A stretch of 25,439 nucleotides of DNA from CBDHHC01 sp050633205 (GCA_050633205.1 JBOEGA010000027.1:1-25439), one strand, 5' to 3'. Positions 15,816 to 24,526 are shown, numbered from the stretch's first letter. Numbers and translations are program-made. The notes: generated from the letters alone by a model not told the origin.

Positions 15816-16415
15816 ATGAACCAACCATCAACCTTCCGAAAAATGCAGACACAGGGTTTGCATCATGTCACTCTTGTAGGTGCTGACCGTCAGACGTCTA
15901 TTGATTTCTGGGAAGGTGTTCTTGGAATGCCCTTTATCTTTGATCAGCCAAATCTGGATAACCCGAAAGAAGGTCATGTCTATTTTGATCCCGGTGATGG
16001 ACGCCTCATTACAGTTTTTACCAACGAGGACCGAAAACCAGACCCCAAACGTGTTCCCAATGATATTGGAGCAGTGCATCATATCGCTTTTTCTGTAAGC
16101 CAGGCAACATTCAAACAGGTAGAGAAACGTCTGGATGAACGCGGTATCAGACATTCAGGCCCGAAAGATCGTGGCTTTATGGATTCAATCTATTTTACAG
16201 ATCCGTTAGGACTGCTCATAGAACTGGCAAGTTACCGTTTTGAACCGCCATGGGGTTGCAGCCACGCAGATGTAATGATCGAAGCTCACAAAATACGTGT
16301 TGAGCGAGGGGATTATAATATTCAGGAAGAACATCTTGCTGATGCGATTGAAGCCCTGGTTGAACGACGCCAGCAATCTATTTCATCGGATCGCTCTGCC
16401 AAAAACCCATACTAG
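15816..16415 (+). CDS. VOC-superfamily (glyoxalase/ring-cleaving dioxygenase-like) protein
   Basis: A 199-residue protein with two beta-alpha-beta-beta-beta modules of the vicinal oxygen chelate fold. The metal ligands can be read as the His in LHHVTLVG (module 1, residue 16 or 17), the His in VHHIAFSV (module 2) and the Glu in LLIELASY. SIDFWEGVLGMPFIFDQP and GFMDSIYFTDPLG are typical of ring-cleaving dioxygenase or glyoxalase-like members, with Fe(II) as the usual metal. The ATG at 15816 is chosen over the in-frame TTG at 15795 because GAGG sits 6 nt upstream. The C-terminal 60 residues beyond the fold are charged and helical. The substrate cannot be told; neighbours give no pathway. Confidence 0.85.
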   Translation: MNQPSTFRKMQTQGLHHVTLVGADRQTSIDFWEGVLGMPFIFDQPNLDNPKEGHVYFDPGDGRLITVFTNEDRKPDPKRVPNDIGAVHHIAFSVSQATFKQVEKRLDERGIRHSGPKDRGFMDSIYFTDPLGLLIELASYRFEPPWGCSHADVMIEAHKIRVERGDYNIQEEHLADAIEALVERRQQSISSDRSAKNPY

Positions 16416-16888
16416 GGTAGAGAAAATTTTCCACTCCATACAGATATAACGTATACATTACTTCTATACAGGCTTAATAATCACCTCCTGCAATAATGAG
16501 GTATATTTACTGCTGCACCTTTTTAGCATATAAATACTAACCTTTTGCTCCTGCTAAACAATATTCATAAATACTGTTCACTTACAAAACGGCTTATTAT
16601 GTAAAATATTGCATATGTATATTTCCATAATCATATACTTTTTGCACAGCCAAATTTTTCCCAATTTACATAACGTCGCATTGTTGTCATACAGTGTTGA
16701 CATCATTGGACTAATATCGCTCTGTATCAGAGCATTCTGAGCTAAAAAATGTACACATAATATGCATATGTGGCTAATGCTACACATGTACCTGGTAAGA
16801 TAAAAATTAATCATTCTAAACGTGCGCGCCTCGAAAAAATGTGTATGTTTCTAAATGTTGTAAACTTAAATAAAAGGCATAATAAAAA
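16416..16888. other. 473-nt AT-rich intergenic stretch
   Basis: Very AT-rich. A small hairpin GCTCTG-TAT-CAGAGC lies at 16719-16733. An isolated TTGACA is at 16697-16702, without a convincing -10 at the right distance. Short ORFs here lack ribosome sites. I see no RNA gene, repeat or mobile element. It presumably holds the promoter of the phosphatase gene. Confidence 0.5.
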
Positions 16889-17545
16889 ATGCGGAAAACA
16901 GGTTTCTCACTACTTACATTGGCTGTTATACTTTTCAGCTTTCAGTCTTCCTTTGCCGGAGACATGAAAAAAGAAACAGCATCGCTATTAGAAAAATTAA
17001 AAACAGGTGGTTATGTAATTTATATGCGCCACCCGCACACTGACAAATCGACTAAAGATACAGACAAAAAGAACCTGAAAAACTGCGCAACTCAAAGAAA
17101 CCTTAGTGAAAAAGGCAAGGAAGTTGCAAAGAAAATTGGCACAGCAGTTAAAGCACTAAAAGTTTCCTTTGAAACAGTTCAAACAAGTGAATTCTGCCGT
17201 GCGCGCGAGGTTCCAGCATTGATGGGCCTTGAAAAATCTGAAACAACTGCAAGCCTGAATCACAGTGGCGGATTAGCAAAAGAAGAAGCAGCCAAAAGAG
17301 CTGAATTTCTGAAAAAAGCATTTGCTTCCAAGCCAAAGTCAAATCTTCTTCTTATTGGCCACTCTCCAAATATCCGTGATGTGAGCCTTGATTTGATTTC
17401 TGAAGGATTTAAGCCTGCTGATATGCTTGTTATAAAAGCAAAAGAAGGAGAGCCTGGCTACGAATTGGTTGGCCGTGTAACTCCAAAGAACTGGCTAGAG
17501 TGGACTACACCATCTGCTGAGACAACATCTTCTGTTAAGAAGTAA
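16889..17545 (+). CDS. Secreted histidine phosphatase family protein
   Basis: A 218-residue protein with a signal peptide (1-23, core LLTLAVILFSF, end SSFAGD), so periplasmic or secreted. The histidine-phosphatase (phosphoglycerate-mutase-like) motif appears as YMRHPH, with Arg47 and the phospho-accepting His48. Pro replaces the usual Gly of RHG, as in many secreted members. Further family residues are TSEFCRARE, with the second-site Arg, and LLLIGHSPN with His158 as the second catalytic His. The substrate is not evident. AAGG lies about 11 nt before the ATG. An intrinsic terminator follows at 17571. It stands alone with no operon partner. Confidence 0.87.
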   Translation: MRKTGFSLLTLAVILFSFQSSFAGDMKKETASLLEKLKTGGYVIYMRHPHTDKSTKDTDKKNLKNCATQRNLSEKGKEVAKKIGTAVKALKVSFETVQTSEFCRAREVPALMGLEKSETTASLNHSGGLAKEEAAKRAEFLKKAFASKPKSNLLLIGHSPNIRDVSLDLISEGFKPADMLVIKAKEGEPGYELVGRVTPKNWLEWTTPSAETTSSVKK

Positions 17546-17570
17546 CTCAAGTCAGTAATAAAAAAATGTG

Positions 17571-17609
17571 TGCGAGGGCTGATCAATTTCAGCTTTCGCA
17601 TTTTCTATT
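17571..17609 (+). terminator. Intrinsic terminator after the histidine phosphatase gene
   Basis: A 12-bp stem, TGCGAGGGCTGA (17571-17582) with TCAGCTTTCGCA (17589-17600), including two G-U pairs and a 6-nt loop, followed by TTTTCTATT. It lies 25 nt after the stop codon and separates this gene from the TAXI gene. Confidence 0.8.
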
Positions 17610-17664
17610 CTGCGCGATCTTCCCCCTGTCAGGTATTGCGTAACAAATCACCGGGAGTTTAAAA

Positions 17665-18837
17665 ATGCGGACCATACTTATAGCGGTCACAACCTTAGTC
17701 ACATCAGTAACCCTAACGCTCACACCATCTGCTGCACAACAGGGAGCGAAGAATAATAAAACCAGTCAGGCTCCAGCCACTTCTATATTGCGTTCCAGCT
17801 CATCAGAATCAGAAGTAAAAAGAAGAAAAAATGCCTGGACAGTTGGAATCGCAACGGGTCAGATTTCAGCTTCTTACCCTCCTCTGGCGCAAGACCTGAC
17901 CAAAGTGCTTGATGATGGTGAGAACCTACGAATTCTTCCCGTTATTACCTATGGTTCAGTCGGTAACGTAGAAGACCTCCTTTATCTGAATAATATTGAT
18001 ATGGCTTTCACAAAATCAGATAGCTTTGAGTTTTTCCGTGACAAACCAAATATTAAAAATCTACATGATAGAATTCATTATGTTGCTCGTCTTTATGATG
18101 CGGAAATGCATATCCTTGTAAGACCGGAAATAAAATCTCTTAAAGACCTACATGGTAAAAAGATAAACCTTGGCCTTCAGGGTAATGCTGCAAACGTTAC
18201 AGCTCCTATAATGTTTAGCCGGTTAGGTATCAAACCTGAATACATCTATGTCGATCATGATATTGGCATTGAGATGATGAAAAATAATAAAATTGCAGCA
18301 GCATTACGTGTTGCGGGTAAACCTGCCCGAACTTTCCTGAAAGTACCTGCAGAAACAAATTTCCGCTTTCTCGGAGTGACATCAAGTCAGTATGCTACAA
18401 AATTCAGTGATCTGTATGTATTTGGAAAGCTTACAAGCAAGGATTATCCAAAACTAATTCCTGCCGGGAAATCCATTCCAACTATTGCTGTTCCAGATAT
18501 TCTGGTTACCTACAACTGGAAACCGGGAACACACCGCTATAAAAAAGTTGAGAGATTTATTCGGGCATTCTTCACAAAATTTGACAAGCTAAAGAAAGCT
18601 CCATTCCACCGAAAATGGAGAGATGTGAACCTTGCAGCCTCATTAAGTGGCGAATGGAAAAGGTTTGCAGTGGCTGAAGAAATGCTTCAAGCACGAAACA
18701 AGCCCCGCATTACATCTCGCGACAGGGAAATCTTTGAGAAGTTCCTGAGAACCAGGTCAGCACTTAACAAAAAACTGACATCCAAGGAACGTGAATTACT
18801 ATTCCGTGATTTTACACGCTGGAGAAATTCCAAATAA
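17665..18837 (+). CDS. TAXI-family TRAP-type solute-binding protein (orphan)
   Basis: A 390-residue exported protein with signal peptide (1-24, ending SAAQQ) and a low-complexity Ser/Lys-rich linker (about 25-58). The TAXI fold then starts at WTVGIATGQISASYPPLAQD. Other family features are GSVGNVEDLLYLNNIDMAF, KSLKDLHGKKINLGLQGNA and VTYNWKPGTHRYKKVERFIR. TAXI proteins normally deliver substrate to a fused DctQM permease, but no permease gene is adjacent. It may serve a distant permease or act as a sensor or binding partner. GGGAG lies 8 nt before the ATG. The gene at 18886 follows at 48 nt, probably co-transcribed. Confidence 0.83.
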   Translation: MRTILIAVTTLVTSVTLTLTPSAAQQGAKNNKTSQAPATSILRSSSSESEVKRRKNAWTVGIATGQISASYPPLAQDLTKVLDDGENLRILPVITYGSVGNVEDLLYLNNIDMAFTKSDSFEFFRDKPNIKNLHDRIHYVARLYDAEMHILVRPEIKSLKDLHGKKINLGLQGNAANVTAPIMFSRLGIKPEYIYVDHDIGIEMMKNNKIAAALRVAGKPARTFLKVPAETNFRFLGVTSSQYATKFSDLYVFGKLTSKDYPKLIPAGKSIPTIAVPDILVTYNWKPGTHRYKKVERFIRAFFTKFDKLKKAPFHRKWRDVNLAASLSGEWKRFAVAEEMLQARNKPRITSRDREIFEKFLRTRSALNKKLTSKERELLFRDFTRWRNSK

Positions 18838-18885
18838 AGACCACTTTATTGTGCAGTATTAGATCCGGCTAATGCTGCACAAAAC

Positions 18886-19743
18886 ATGTCAGATAAATTG
18901 CACTATAGAGAAATGAAAATGATAATTTTGGACAAGACAGGGAAAATAGAGAAGCGCTCTATAATCCATAAGACCAGCACTGCATATTTTTTATGCTTTG
19001 TTCTTTTATTTCTGGCAATTTTCAATACTCAGAAATCCGGAGCCTCTGATTTAGCATCCTCATTTAATGACCGCAGTAAATATATACTCAATATTCAGCA
19101 TAATAACGGTTTTGCAATTAATGATATCCGGGAAACTTCAAGAGATAGTATCCCTGTTCAGATTTCATTGCCTGCTTCGCTACAATCTGGTCAGGGGAAA
19201 AAAACATGGCTAAGAGTACTTGGCCTTCCTGCCGGACTGGAATTTTCGAAAGGTGCTCAGGTTAATCAGATCTGGTTTATACCCAGTCAGGACACAGCTA
19301 ATCTACAAATGAAACTGCCTGATGGATATACAGGCTCTTTTAATCTGAACTTTTTCCTAATGAGGGGTGAACAGACTGTTGTTTCCATAATGGGGAAAAA
19401 GAAAATTAATGTTACAATTCTCGCCTCAACGACAGCAAAACGCACAATACCGCAAGCTGAAACCAGTGAAGCTGAACCTCAGGAAAAATTAAGCCCGCAA
19501 GAAGAAGCCATACTTCTTAAACGTGCTGATCAGCTTATGAAGCTGGGTACCTTTGCACCTGCCCGAATAATATATGAAGAACTGGCCTTAAGGGGGAGTG
19601 CTACCGCAGCAGAAAACCTGGCAGGAACTTATGATCCTTCTGTCATTCAAAACAGCTCTATTTCAGGTCTGGAACCAGATGTTGAGAAAGCACGAAAATG
19701 GTATGAACATGCCAGAAAGCTGAGAAGTCAGGCTATTAATTAA
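18886..19743 (+). CDS. Membrane-anchored envelope protein with C-terminal TPR/Sel1-like repeat
   Basis: A 285-residue protein not recognised by name. A hydrophobic segment at about 31-49 (STAYFLCFVLLFLAIFN) acts as a signal anchor or long signal peptide. The middle (about 60-175) looks beta-rich and secreted (TWLRVLGLPAGLEF, LKMPDG-like turns). After a Glu/Pro linker the C-terminus (about 200-280) has a TPR/Sel1-like pair: LLKRADQLMKLGTFAPARII, YEELALRGSATAAENLAGTY, and EPDVEKARKWYEHARKL. The start is uncertain: no ribosome site precedes the ATG at 18886, and ATGs at 18913 and 18919 are alternatives. It follows the TAXI gene by 48 nt, so a shared envelope role is likely. Confidence 0.65.
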   Translation: MSDKLHYREMKMIILDKTGKIEKRSIIHKTSTAYFLCFVLLFLAIFNTQKSGASDLASSFNDRSKYILNIQHNNGFAINDIRETSRDSIPVQISLPASLQSGQGKKTWLRVLGLPAGLEFSKGAQVNQIWFIPSQDTANLQMKLPDGYTGSFNLNFFLMRGEQTVVSIMGKKKINVTILASTTAKRTIPQAETSEAEPQEKLSPQEEAILLKRADQLMKLGTFAPARIIYEELALRGSATAAENLAGTYDPSVIQNSSISGLEPDVEKARKWYEHARKLRSQAIN

Positions 19744-19807
19744 TCTGGTGCCTCCAGCCTGGGTAAAGGAGGCCCCTCTCACATTCATATTTTGCCGGGC
19801 ACGAGAA

Positions 19808-20281
19808 TTACCCGGGGTCTGGCACAACCGCATAACTTTTCTTCAGACATCCAAGAGAAAAACAGGAACGCGTGTGCCTGACGCCGGGAATGGTATAAAG
19901 TTTTTTGCGTAAAAACTCCTCATAACTGCGCGTACCATCTATGGCAACTTTTAGAAAATAGTCATATTCCCCGGTAGTCAGATAAGCTTCCAGTATTTCC
20001 GGCATAGCTGATATAGCTTTCTCGAACTCAGCCAACATTACATCATCATGCCTCTCAAGGGTAACTTCCACCATTACCACCTCAGATAAACCCAGCATCG
20101 TCTGATCAAGGATAGCTGTATAGCCCTGAATATACCCCTCTTCTTCCAAACGTTTCACCCTCTGCCAGCAAGGGCTTTTTGAGAGGCCAATCTTCTCGGC
20201 AAGCTGGTTATTCGTTAAGCGCCCGTCAGTAATCAATTCTTTCAATATCTTACGATCATATTCATCCAGGATTCGAGGCAT
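19808..20281 (-). CDS. Lrp/AsnC family transcriptional regulator
   Basis: A 157-residue regulator of the usual Lrp length. An N-terminal helix-turn-helix (about 5-60) reads LDEYDRKILKELITDGRLTN, NQLAEKIGLSKSPCWQRVKR and LEEEGYIQGY. The C-terminal RAM ligand-binding domain (about 63-150) carries EAYLTTGEYDYFLKVAIDG and FLRKKLYTIPGVRHTRS. I chose the ATG at 20281, with GGAG 8 nt upstream, over an in-frame ATG six codons earlier. It is divergent from a leucine-dehydrogenase-like gene. Lrp-type proteins commonly control the adjacent amino-acid catabolic gene in response to that amino acid, so that pairing is likely. Ligand unproven. Confidence 0.92.
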   Translation of the reverse strand: MPRILDEYDRKILKELITDGRLTNNQLAEKIGLSKSPCWQRVKRLEEEGYIQGYTAILDQTMLGLSEVVMVEVTLERHDDVMLAEFEKAISAMPEILEAYLTTGEYDYFLKVAIDGTRSYEEFLRKKLYTIPGVRHTRSCFSLGCLKKSYAVVPDPG

Positions 20282-20314
20282 AATTACTTCTCCTGCCATA
20301 AATAATTTTAAAAG

Positions 20315-20336
20315 TATTTTTTCCCATAAAAAAATA
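20315..20336. promoter_or_regulatory. AT-rich inverted repeat, candidate Lrp site
   Basis: An 8-bp perfect inverted repeat, TATTTTTT and AAAAAATA, with a 6-nt spacer, in the 182-nt gap between the Lrp gene and the divergent dehydrogenase gene. Lrp-family proteins favour AT-rich, loosely palindromic sites, so it is a plausible operator. Poly-A/T runs are common by chance. Confidence 0.3.
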
Positions 20337-20463
20337 TTATTAGAGGATTATATACTGAAATAAGCTGAATAGCCAGAGACTTCGGGAACACTTTTTGTGG
20401 CATCCTGATTAATATTAACAATATTGACAGCCAAATAGCAGACAATGACGTCTGTACCTAGAA

Positions 20464-21549
20464 GTGAGCTATGAAATGCAGCCTTTTGATCATAATAACT
20501 TTGATGCGCATGAGCATATCGCATACATCAATGACGAGACCTCAGGATTGCAGGCTATTATCGCCATACACTCCACGCGTCTTGGTCCCGCAGCCGGTGG
20601 CTGCCGCATGCTTCCATATAAAGACACTGCAGCGGCACTCTATGATGTACTACGTCTCTCTAAAGGTATGAGCTATAAAAATGCTATAGCGGACTTACCT
20701 TTGGGAGGCGGTAAAGCGGTTATAATTGCAGACCCACAAAAGGATAAATCTCCTGAGTTATTGAAAGCTTTTGGCGAAGCAGTTGAGCGCCTGAACGGCA
20801 CATACTGGACTGCTGAAGATATGAACATTGGCACTGAAGATATGAATATTATTTCCAGCGTCACATCTTATGCTGCGGGTCTTGATGCAGGAGTTGCAGC
20901 AAGTGGAAACCCTTCTCCTATTACAGCAAGAGGAGTATTTGAGGGTATTAAAATTGCTATGAAGCATAAACACGGAACCACGGATCTGGCTGGTGTCACA
21001 ATTGCTGTTCAGGGCATTGGGAATGTGGGTTACTCTTTGTGTGAAATGTTATTTGAAGATGGGGCGCAACTGATTGTCTCTGATATTAATGAAACATCAC
21101 TTCAGAGAGCGCATGAAAATTTCAATGCCAGAGTAGTTGCAATTGATAGTTTAAGTTCTGCCAAAGCAGATATTTTTTCTCCTTGCGCTGGCGGAGCAAT
21201 CCTGGACAAAGAAACAATCAATAAGCTGAATGTTTCAATAGTTGCCGGGGCAGCTAATAATCAGTTGCACTCACCAGAATGTGGATCATTGCTTTATGAA
21301 AAGGACATCCTCTACATTCCGGACTATGTCATCAATGGTGGCGGAATTATAAATGTTGCTTCAGAAATACTTCAGATCGCTGACCCTGAATGGGTACCTA
21401 ATAAGCTTTCACAATTGATGCTGACATTGGAAGAAATCCTGCATCGAGCCAATGAGGAAGGGCAACCTGCTGATATCATTGCGGATAAAGTAGCCCGAGA
21501 GCGACTTTATAACTCACCTACGACTAAAATGAAGCACGACAAACTATGA
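20464..21549 (+). CDS. Leucine dehydrogenase-like amino acid dehydrogenase (Glu/Leu/Phe/Val family)
   Basis: A 361-residue NAD-dependent enzyme that would deaminate a branched-chain or aromatic L-amino acid to the 2-oxo acid. Family features: RLGPAAGGCRMLPY, SKGMSYKNAIADLPLGGGKA with Lys72 and Lys84 (equivalents of Lys68 and Lys80 in leucine dehydrogenase), TAEDMNIGTEDM, the Rossmann motif VQGIGNVGYSLCEMLF followed by an acidic residue (VSDIN) that favours NAD, and IPDYVINGGGIINVASE. The length is typical. Start uncertain: GTG at 20464, or the in-frame ATG at 20476, which has AAGTGAG upstream. Divergent from an Lrp regulator. Whether Leu, Val or Phe is preferred cannot be read safely. Confidence 0.88.
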   Translation: MSYEMQPFDHNNFDAHEHIAYINDETSGLQAIIAIHSTRLGPAAGGCRMLPYKDTAAALYDVLRLSKGMSYKNAIADLPLGGGKAVIIADPQKDKSPELLKAFGEAVERLNGTYWTAEDMNIGTEDMNIISSVTSYAAGLDAGVAASGNPSPITARGVFEGIKIAMKHKHGTTDLAGVTIAVQGIGNVGYSLCEMLFEDGAQLIVSDINETSLQRAHENFNARVVAIDSLSSAKADIFSPCAGGAILDKETINKLNVSIVAGAANNQLHSPECGSLLYEKDILYIPDYVINGGGIINVASEILQIADPEWVPNKLSQLMLTLEEILHRANEEGQPADIIADKVARERLYNSPTTKMKHDKL

Positions 21550-21588
21550 CAGACTAAATGAGTAAGACCAATTCCCTACCATAGGTGG

Positions 21589-21622
21589 AACACCCGTATT
21601 AGCTTAAACTAATACGGGTGTT
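21589..21622. terminator. Perfect 14-bp hairpin after the dehydrogenase gene
   Basis: AACACCCGTATTAG (21589-21602) and CTAATACGGGTGTT (21609-21622) pair perfectly around a 6-nt loop, 39 nt after the stop. No U run follows on either strand, so it is an atypical terminator or a message-stabilising end. A further TACGGGT copy lies a few bases beyond (21625-21631). Confidence 0.55.
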
Positions 21623-21890
21623 CGTACGGGTATCCACATTAAACTTAAGCATAACTTTACTCTGTTTTTCCCATAAGTCTCCGGTAAATAGTGGATTATT
21701 ACAAATAGAACTCTTATAAAACAGAATTGGACAGGGTAGCATATAATTAATGCAAATCCTGCATGTTGGTCAGTTAGGAAACTATAGTAGCATTCGCTAC
21801 GGAAATAAATTCAACTATCTTTTGTTGCGCAGATACCACGGGGGAATGACCACCCACAACTATTTTCTAATTTAGTGGGATATATATAAA
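21623..21890. other. Intergenic region upstream of the PstS-OmpA gene
   Basis: Non-coding as far as I can see. A perfect -10 hexamer TATAAT is at 21742-21747, with no good -35 at 16-18 nt. An ATGCA/TGCAT inverted repeat lies at 21750-21764, where a repressor could sit. A 5-bp hairpin, GTAGC-ATTC-GCTAC, lies at 21787-21800. A promoter for the gene at 21891 probably lies here. Confidence 0.35.
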
Positions 21891-23612
21891 ATGAAATACA
21901 ACTGTCTTAATCTGAAATTCTTTATTTTAACCCTTTTTATGCTTACAGGCATTTACTCAAACAGTTCAATTGCAGGTGATATTACATTACAACTTGCTGA
22001 TGGCAACCTCCTTATCAGAGGAGAGCTCCTGAAGTTTGACGGAAAACGCTACTCAATACAGTCTCCTGAACTTGGTCGGGCTACGTTTGAAGCTGGCAGA
22101 TTTATTTGCATTGAAGGTGACTGTCCTACAGCAAATACCAATCCATTTGCATTCCATGACAGTAGTTCTGACTTCAGCATTCACGGCTCGAATACAATTG
22201 GTACCCGTTTAATGCCATGGATTATCAGAGGGTACAGTAAATACAAAGGCCTTTACGGGCGAGAAACTGTAAGCAAAAACGGACAGGAAGTTCGTTTTTC
22301 ACTAACAGATGAGTATGGTGATACTGTTACAAACATAAACCTGTATCGTTACGGCTCCAGTACTGCGTTTCCGGCTCTTATAAAAAAGAAAGCCGTGCTT
22401 GGGATGTCTGACAGAACAATTAAAAGCGAAGAAGTTACGGCTTTTGAAGATACGGGCATAAAAAATGTCAAAACCAATCATGAGCATGTTATTGGAATCG
22501 ATGGTATTGTTGTAATTGTTTCTCATCAAAATACTGTTTCAAATCTGACAGAAGAGCAGGTTGCCGAGATATTTGCCGGAAAAATAACAGACTGGTCAGA
22601 GGTCGGGGGCAGACCAGGAAAAATTAACGTCTTTGCACCTGATATTCACTCAGGCACTATGAGCTCCTTCAACTCTCTGGTGCTAAAACCGAGAAAGTTA
22701 AAAATATCAGCTTCATCCAGACGCATAACTGAGAATGCCAAACTTTCAGCTCTTGTATCAAAAGATCCAAGGGCAATTGGATTTACTGGCTTTGCATATA
22801 TAGATAAGACCAAGCCAGTCGGGTTTAAAACGAAGTGCGGACTGATACATAAAGCTACCCCCTTTAATGTGCAGACAGGCTCTTACCCCCTCTCAAGAAG
22901 GCTTTACCTGTATACAGCATCTACTATTGAAAACCGGCATGCTGTGAGCCTCCTGGATTTCGCCAAAAATTCAAAAGAGATGAATAGTATTTTGAATATT
23001 GCAGGTTTTATAAACCGCAAAATCGGACGCAGTTCATTCAGCGAACAAAATGAGAGAGTGTTCTCATCAATGGCAGACTCTGATGATAATTTTGATGCGG
23101 AACTTATGCGTCGTGTTCTGACAGAAATTGGCAAGGGAAACCGTCTTTCCTATACAGCAAGGTTCGCCACTGGTTCAACGGAGCTTAATGCAGATTCCCG
23201 TCAGGAATTTCCTAAGTTGATAAACTATCTGCAAACTGAGTTGTCTCCGAAAAGCTATGTTATTGTGGCTGGCTTCACAGATACTGCAGGAGACTTCAGG
23301 CAAAATACAGTACTGTCTTTAAAACGCGCCCGCACAGTCAGAAAGCTGCTGGCAAGGTCTATGCAAGGTAAAATGGACAATTCTCAATTTATTGCCAGAG
23401 GATATGGCGAACTTTTACCATCTGCCTGCAATGACACACTGGCAGGTAAAACCAGAAACCGTCGTGTGGAAATCTGGATTGTGAATGAGGAAATTGGGAA
23501 GAAGTTACGAAAAAACCAGCATATTCCATTGCCTAAACCAACAAATAATTCACTTGTATCTCAGGCAAATAATAAACTTTCTGCGTTAAGTCCAACTGAA
23601 GGACAAAGATAA
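21891..23612 (+). CDS. PstS-like phosphate-binding domain fused to OmpA C-terminal domain
   Basis: A 573-residue exported protein with signal peptide (1-29, core FFILTLFMLTGIYS, end SSIAGD). A PstS-type substrate-binding domain follows (about 95-380): FSIHGSNTIGTRLMPWIIRG, MSDRTIKSEE, GIDGIVVIVSHQNTVSNLTE, EQVAEIFAGKITDWSEVGG and RAIGFTGFAYI. The C-terminal OmpA domain (about 425-535) reads ARFATGSTELNADSRQEF, VIVAGFTDTAG, VLSLKRARTVRKLL and SACNDT-NRRVEIWI, the peptidoglycan-binding fold. So this binding protein is tethered to the cell wall. The ligand may be phosphate or another oxyanion. No permease genes are adjacent. A 14-bp bidirectional terminator follows. Confidence 0.87.
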   Translation: MKYNCLNLKFFILTLFMLTGIYSNSSIAGDITLQLADGNLLIRGELLKFDGKRYSIQSPELGRATFEAGRFICIEGDCPTANTNPFAFHDSSSDFSIHGSNTIGTRLMPWIIRGYSKYKGLYGRETVSKNGQEVRFSLTDEYGDTVTNINLYRYGSSTAFPALIKKKAVLGMSDRTIKSEEVTAFEDTGIKNVKTNHEHVIGIDGIVVIVSHQNTVSNLTEEQVAEIFAGKITDWSEVGGRPGKINVFAPDIHSGTMSSFNSLVLKPRKLKISASSRRITENAKLSALVSKDPRAIGFTGFAYIDKTKPVGFKTKCGLIHKATPFNVQTGSYPLSRRLYLYTASTIENRHAVSLLDFAKNSKEMNSILNIAGFINRKIGRSSFSEQNERVFSSMADSDDNFDAELMRRVLTEIGKGNRLSYTARFATGSTELNADSRQEFPKLINYLQTELSPKSYVIVAGFTDTAGDFRQNTVLSLKRARTVRKLLARSMQGKMDNSQFIARGYGELLPSACNDTLAGKTRNRRVEIWIVNEEIGKKLRKNQHIPLPKPTNNSLVSQANNKLSALSPTEGQR

Positions 23613-23622
23613 AAGAAATGCC

Positions 23623-23661
23623 AGTAACTCAGTTTTTGCGCAGCTGTAAAACTGAGTTACT
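23623..23661. terminator. Bidirectional terminator-like hairpin
   Basis: AGTAACTCAGTTTT (23623-23636) pairs perfectly with AAAACTGAGTTACT (23648-23661) around an 11-nt loop. The convergent genes ending at 23612 and 23667 flank it. U-rich stretches follow on both strands, weak on the plus strand. The placement strongly suggests a shared terminator. Confidence 0.75.
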
Positions 23662-23666
23662 GCGCT

Positions 23667-24407
23667 TTATTCATTTGGTGGCTTTACACCATCACGCTGG
23701 TATATCTCGGATATTCTGTTCGTCGTAGCCATTTCCTGTAGTTTATTGCTGAATTTACGATGTAGCTCCCGCTTACGTTTAGGCATCGCAAACCACAGAC
23801 CTACCCTGACCTTGTCTACAAACTCAGTATATGTAAATGACTCATAACCAATATCCTGGAATACTTTCTCCAAGGCTGCCATATCTGATACCAATGCAAC
23901 CTTATAGCGCCCACGTGCAATCATTCTGGCAACCAGATAGTTATCGGTTACCTCATGCTTCTGTACTTTTGGATCACTATCAATACGGTCATAATGTGCA
24001 GTGGCGCCATTTATAATTACCGTATATTTATACAGATCGCTGAATCTGCTTACTATACTTTCATTGCCTCTCTGGGTGACAAAGTGGATGGGAAGATTCT
24101 TGTAACCAAAGGGTCCTGCAAATGCTACATAGCCCTCACGATTAGACTGACGGAACACCTGCGGTACTATATCAACCCTGCCAAACTTCAGATCTTCCAT
24201 ACTCTGATCAAAGTCTGCCTTTTTCCAGCGAATGGAATATCCGAGTGACCGTGCAGCTTCTTCTGCGATCGTAATAAGGGGCCCGGTAAACTTACCATTA
24301 ACTTCCTGCATCAGAGGAGGTTGTGGTCTAAAATGTGCGATCAGCTCTGCTGCATGTGCAAAAACAGGCATCAGACAAAAAGCTATGGTCAAAATCAGTT
24401 TTCTCAT
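23667..24407 (-). CDS. Family-3 extracellular solute-binding protein (orphan)
   Basis: A 246-residue exported protein with signal peptide (1-19, core LILTIAFCLMPVF, end AHA). The mature part has the SBP family 3 layout: AHFRPQPPLMQEVNGKFTGP at the start, ITIAEEAARSLGYSIRW, MEDLKFGRVDIVPQVFR, AFAGPFGYKNLPIHFV, ARMIARGRYKVALVSDMAAL and a C-terminal helix with SNKLQEMATTNRISEIYQ. These proteins bind amino acids or similar small polar ligands. No ABC permease or ATPase is adjacent, so it may serve a distant transporter or a sensor. A GGGGG stretch lies about 8 nt before the ATG. It runs convergently with the PstS-OmpA gene. Ligand not determinable. Confidence 0.85.
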   Translation of the reverse strand: MRKLILTIAFCLMPVFAHAAELIAHFRPQPPLMQEVNGKFTGPLITIAEEAARSLGYSIRWKKADFDQSMEDLKFGRVDIVPQVFRQSNREGYVAFAGPFGYKNLPIHFVTQRGNESIVSRFSDLYKYTVIINGATAHYDRIDSDPKVQKHEVTDNYLVARMIARGRYKVALVSDMAALEKVFQDIGYESFTYTEFVDKVRVGLWFAMPKRKRELHRKFSNKLQEMATTNRISEIYQRDGVKPPNE

Positions 24408-24526
24408 GCGGAAAACCCCCGATACAACGCTATACTGTTACTAACTATATTCAGAATTAGCATCTTATGGGAAATTAGTTAAAAAAATGCAATTTTACAT
24501 AAACTTAAGAAATTCTGATGATTTTG

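Noticed and set aside
19750..19773. Hairpin GCCTCC/GGAGGC between the convergent envelope and Lrp genes as a terminator
   Set aside because: Only 6 bp with a 12-nt loop and no U tract, so too weak to list as a feature.
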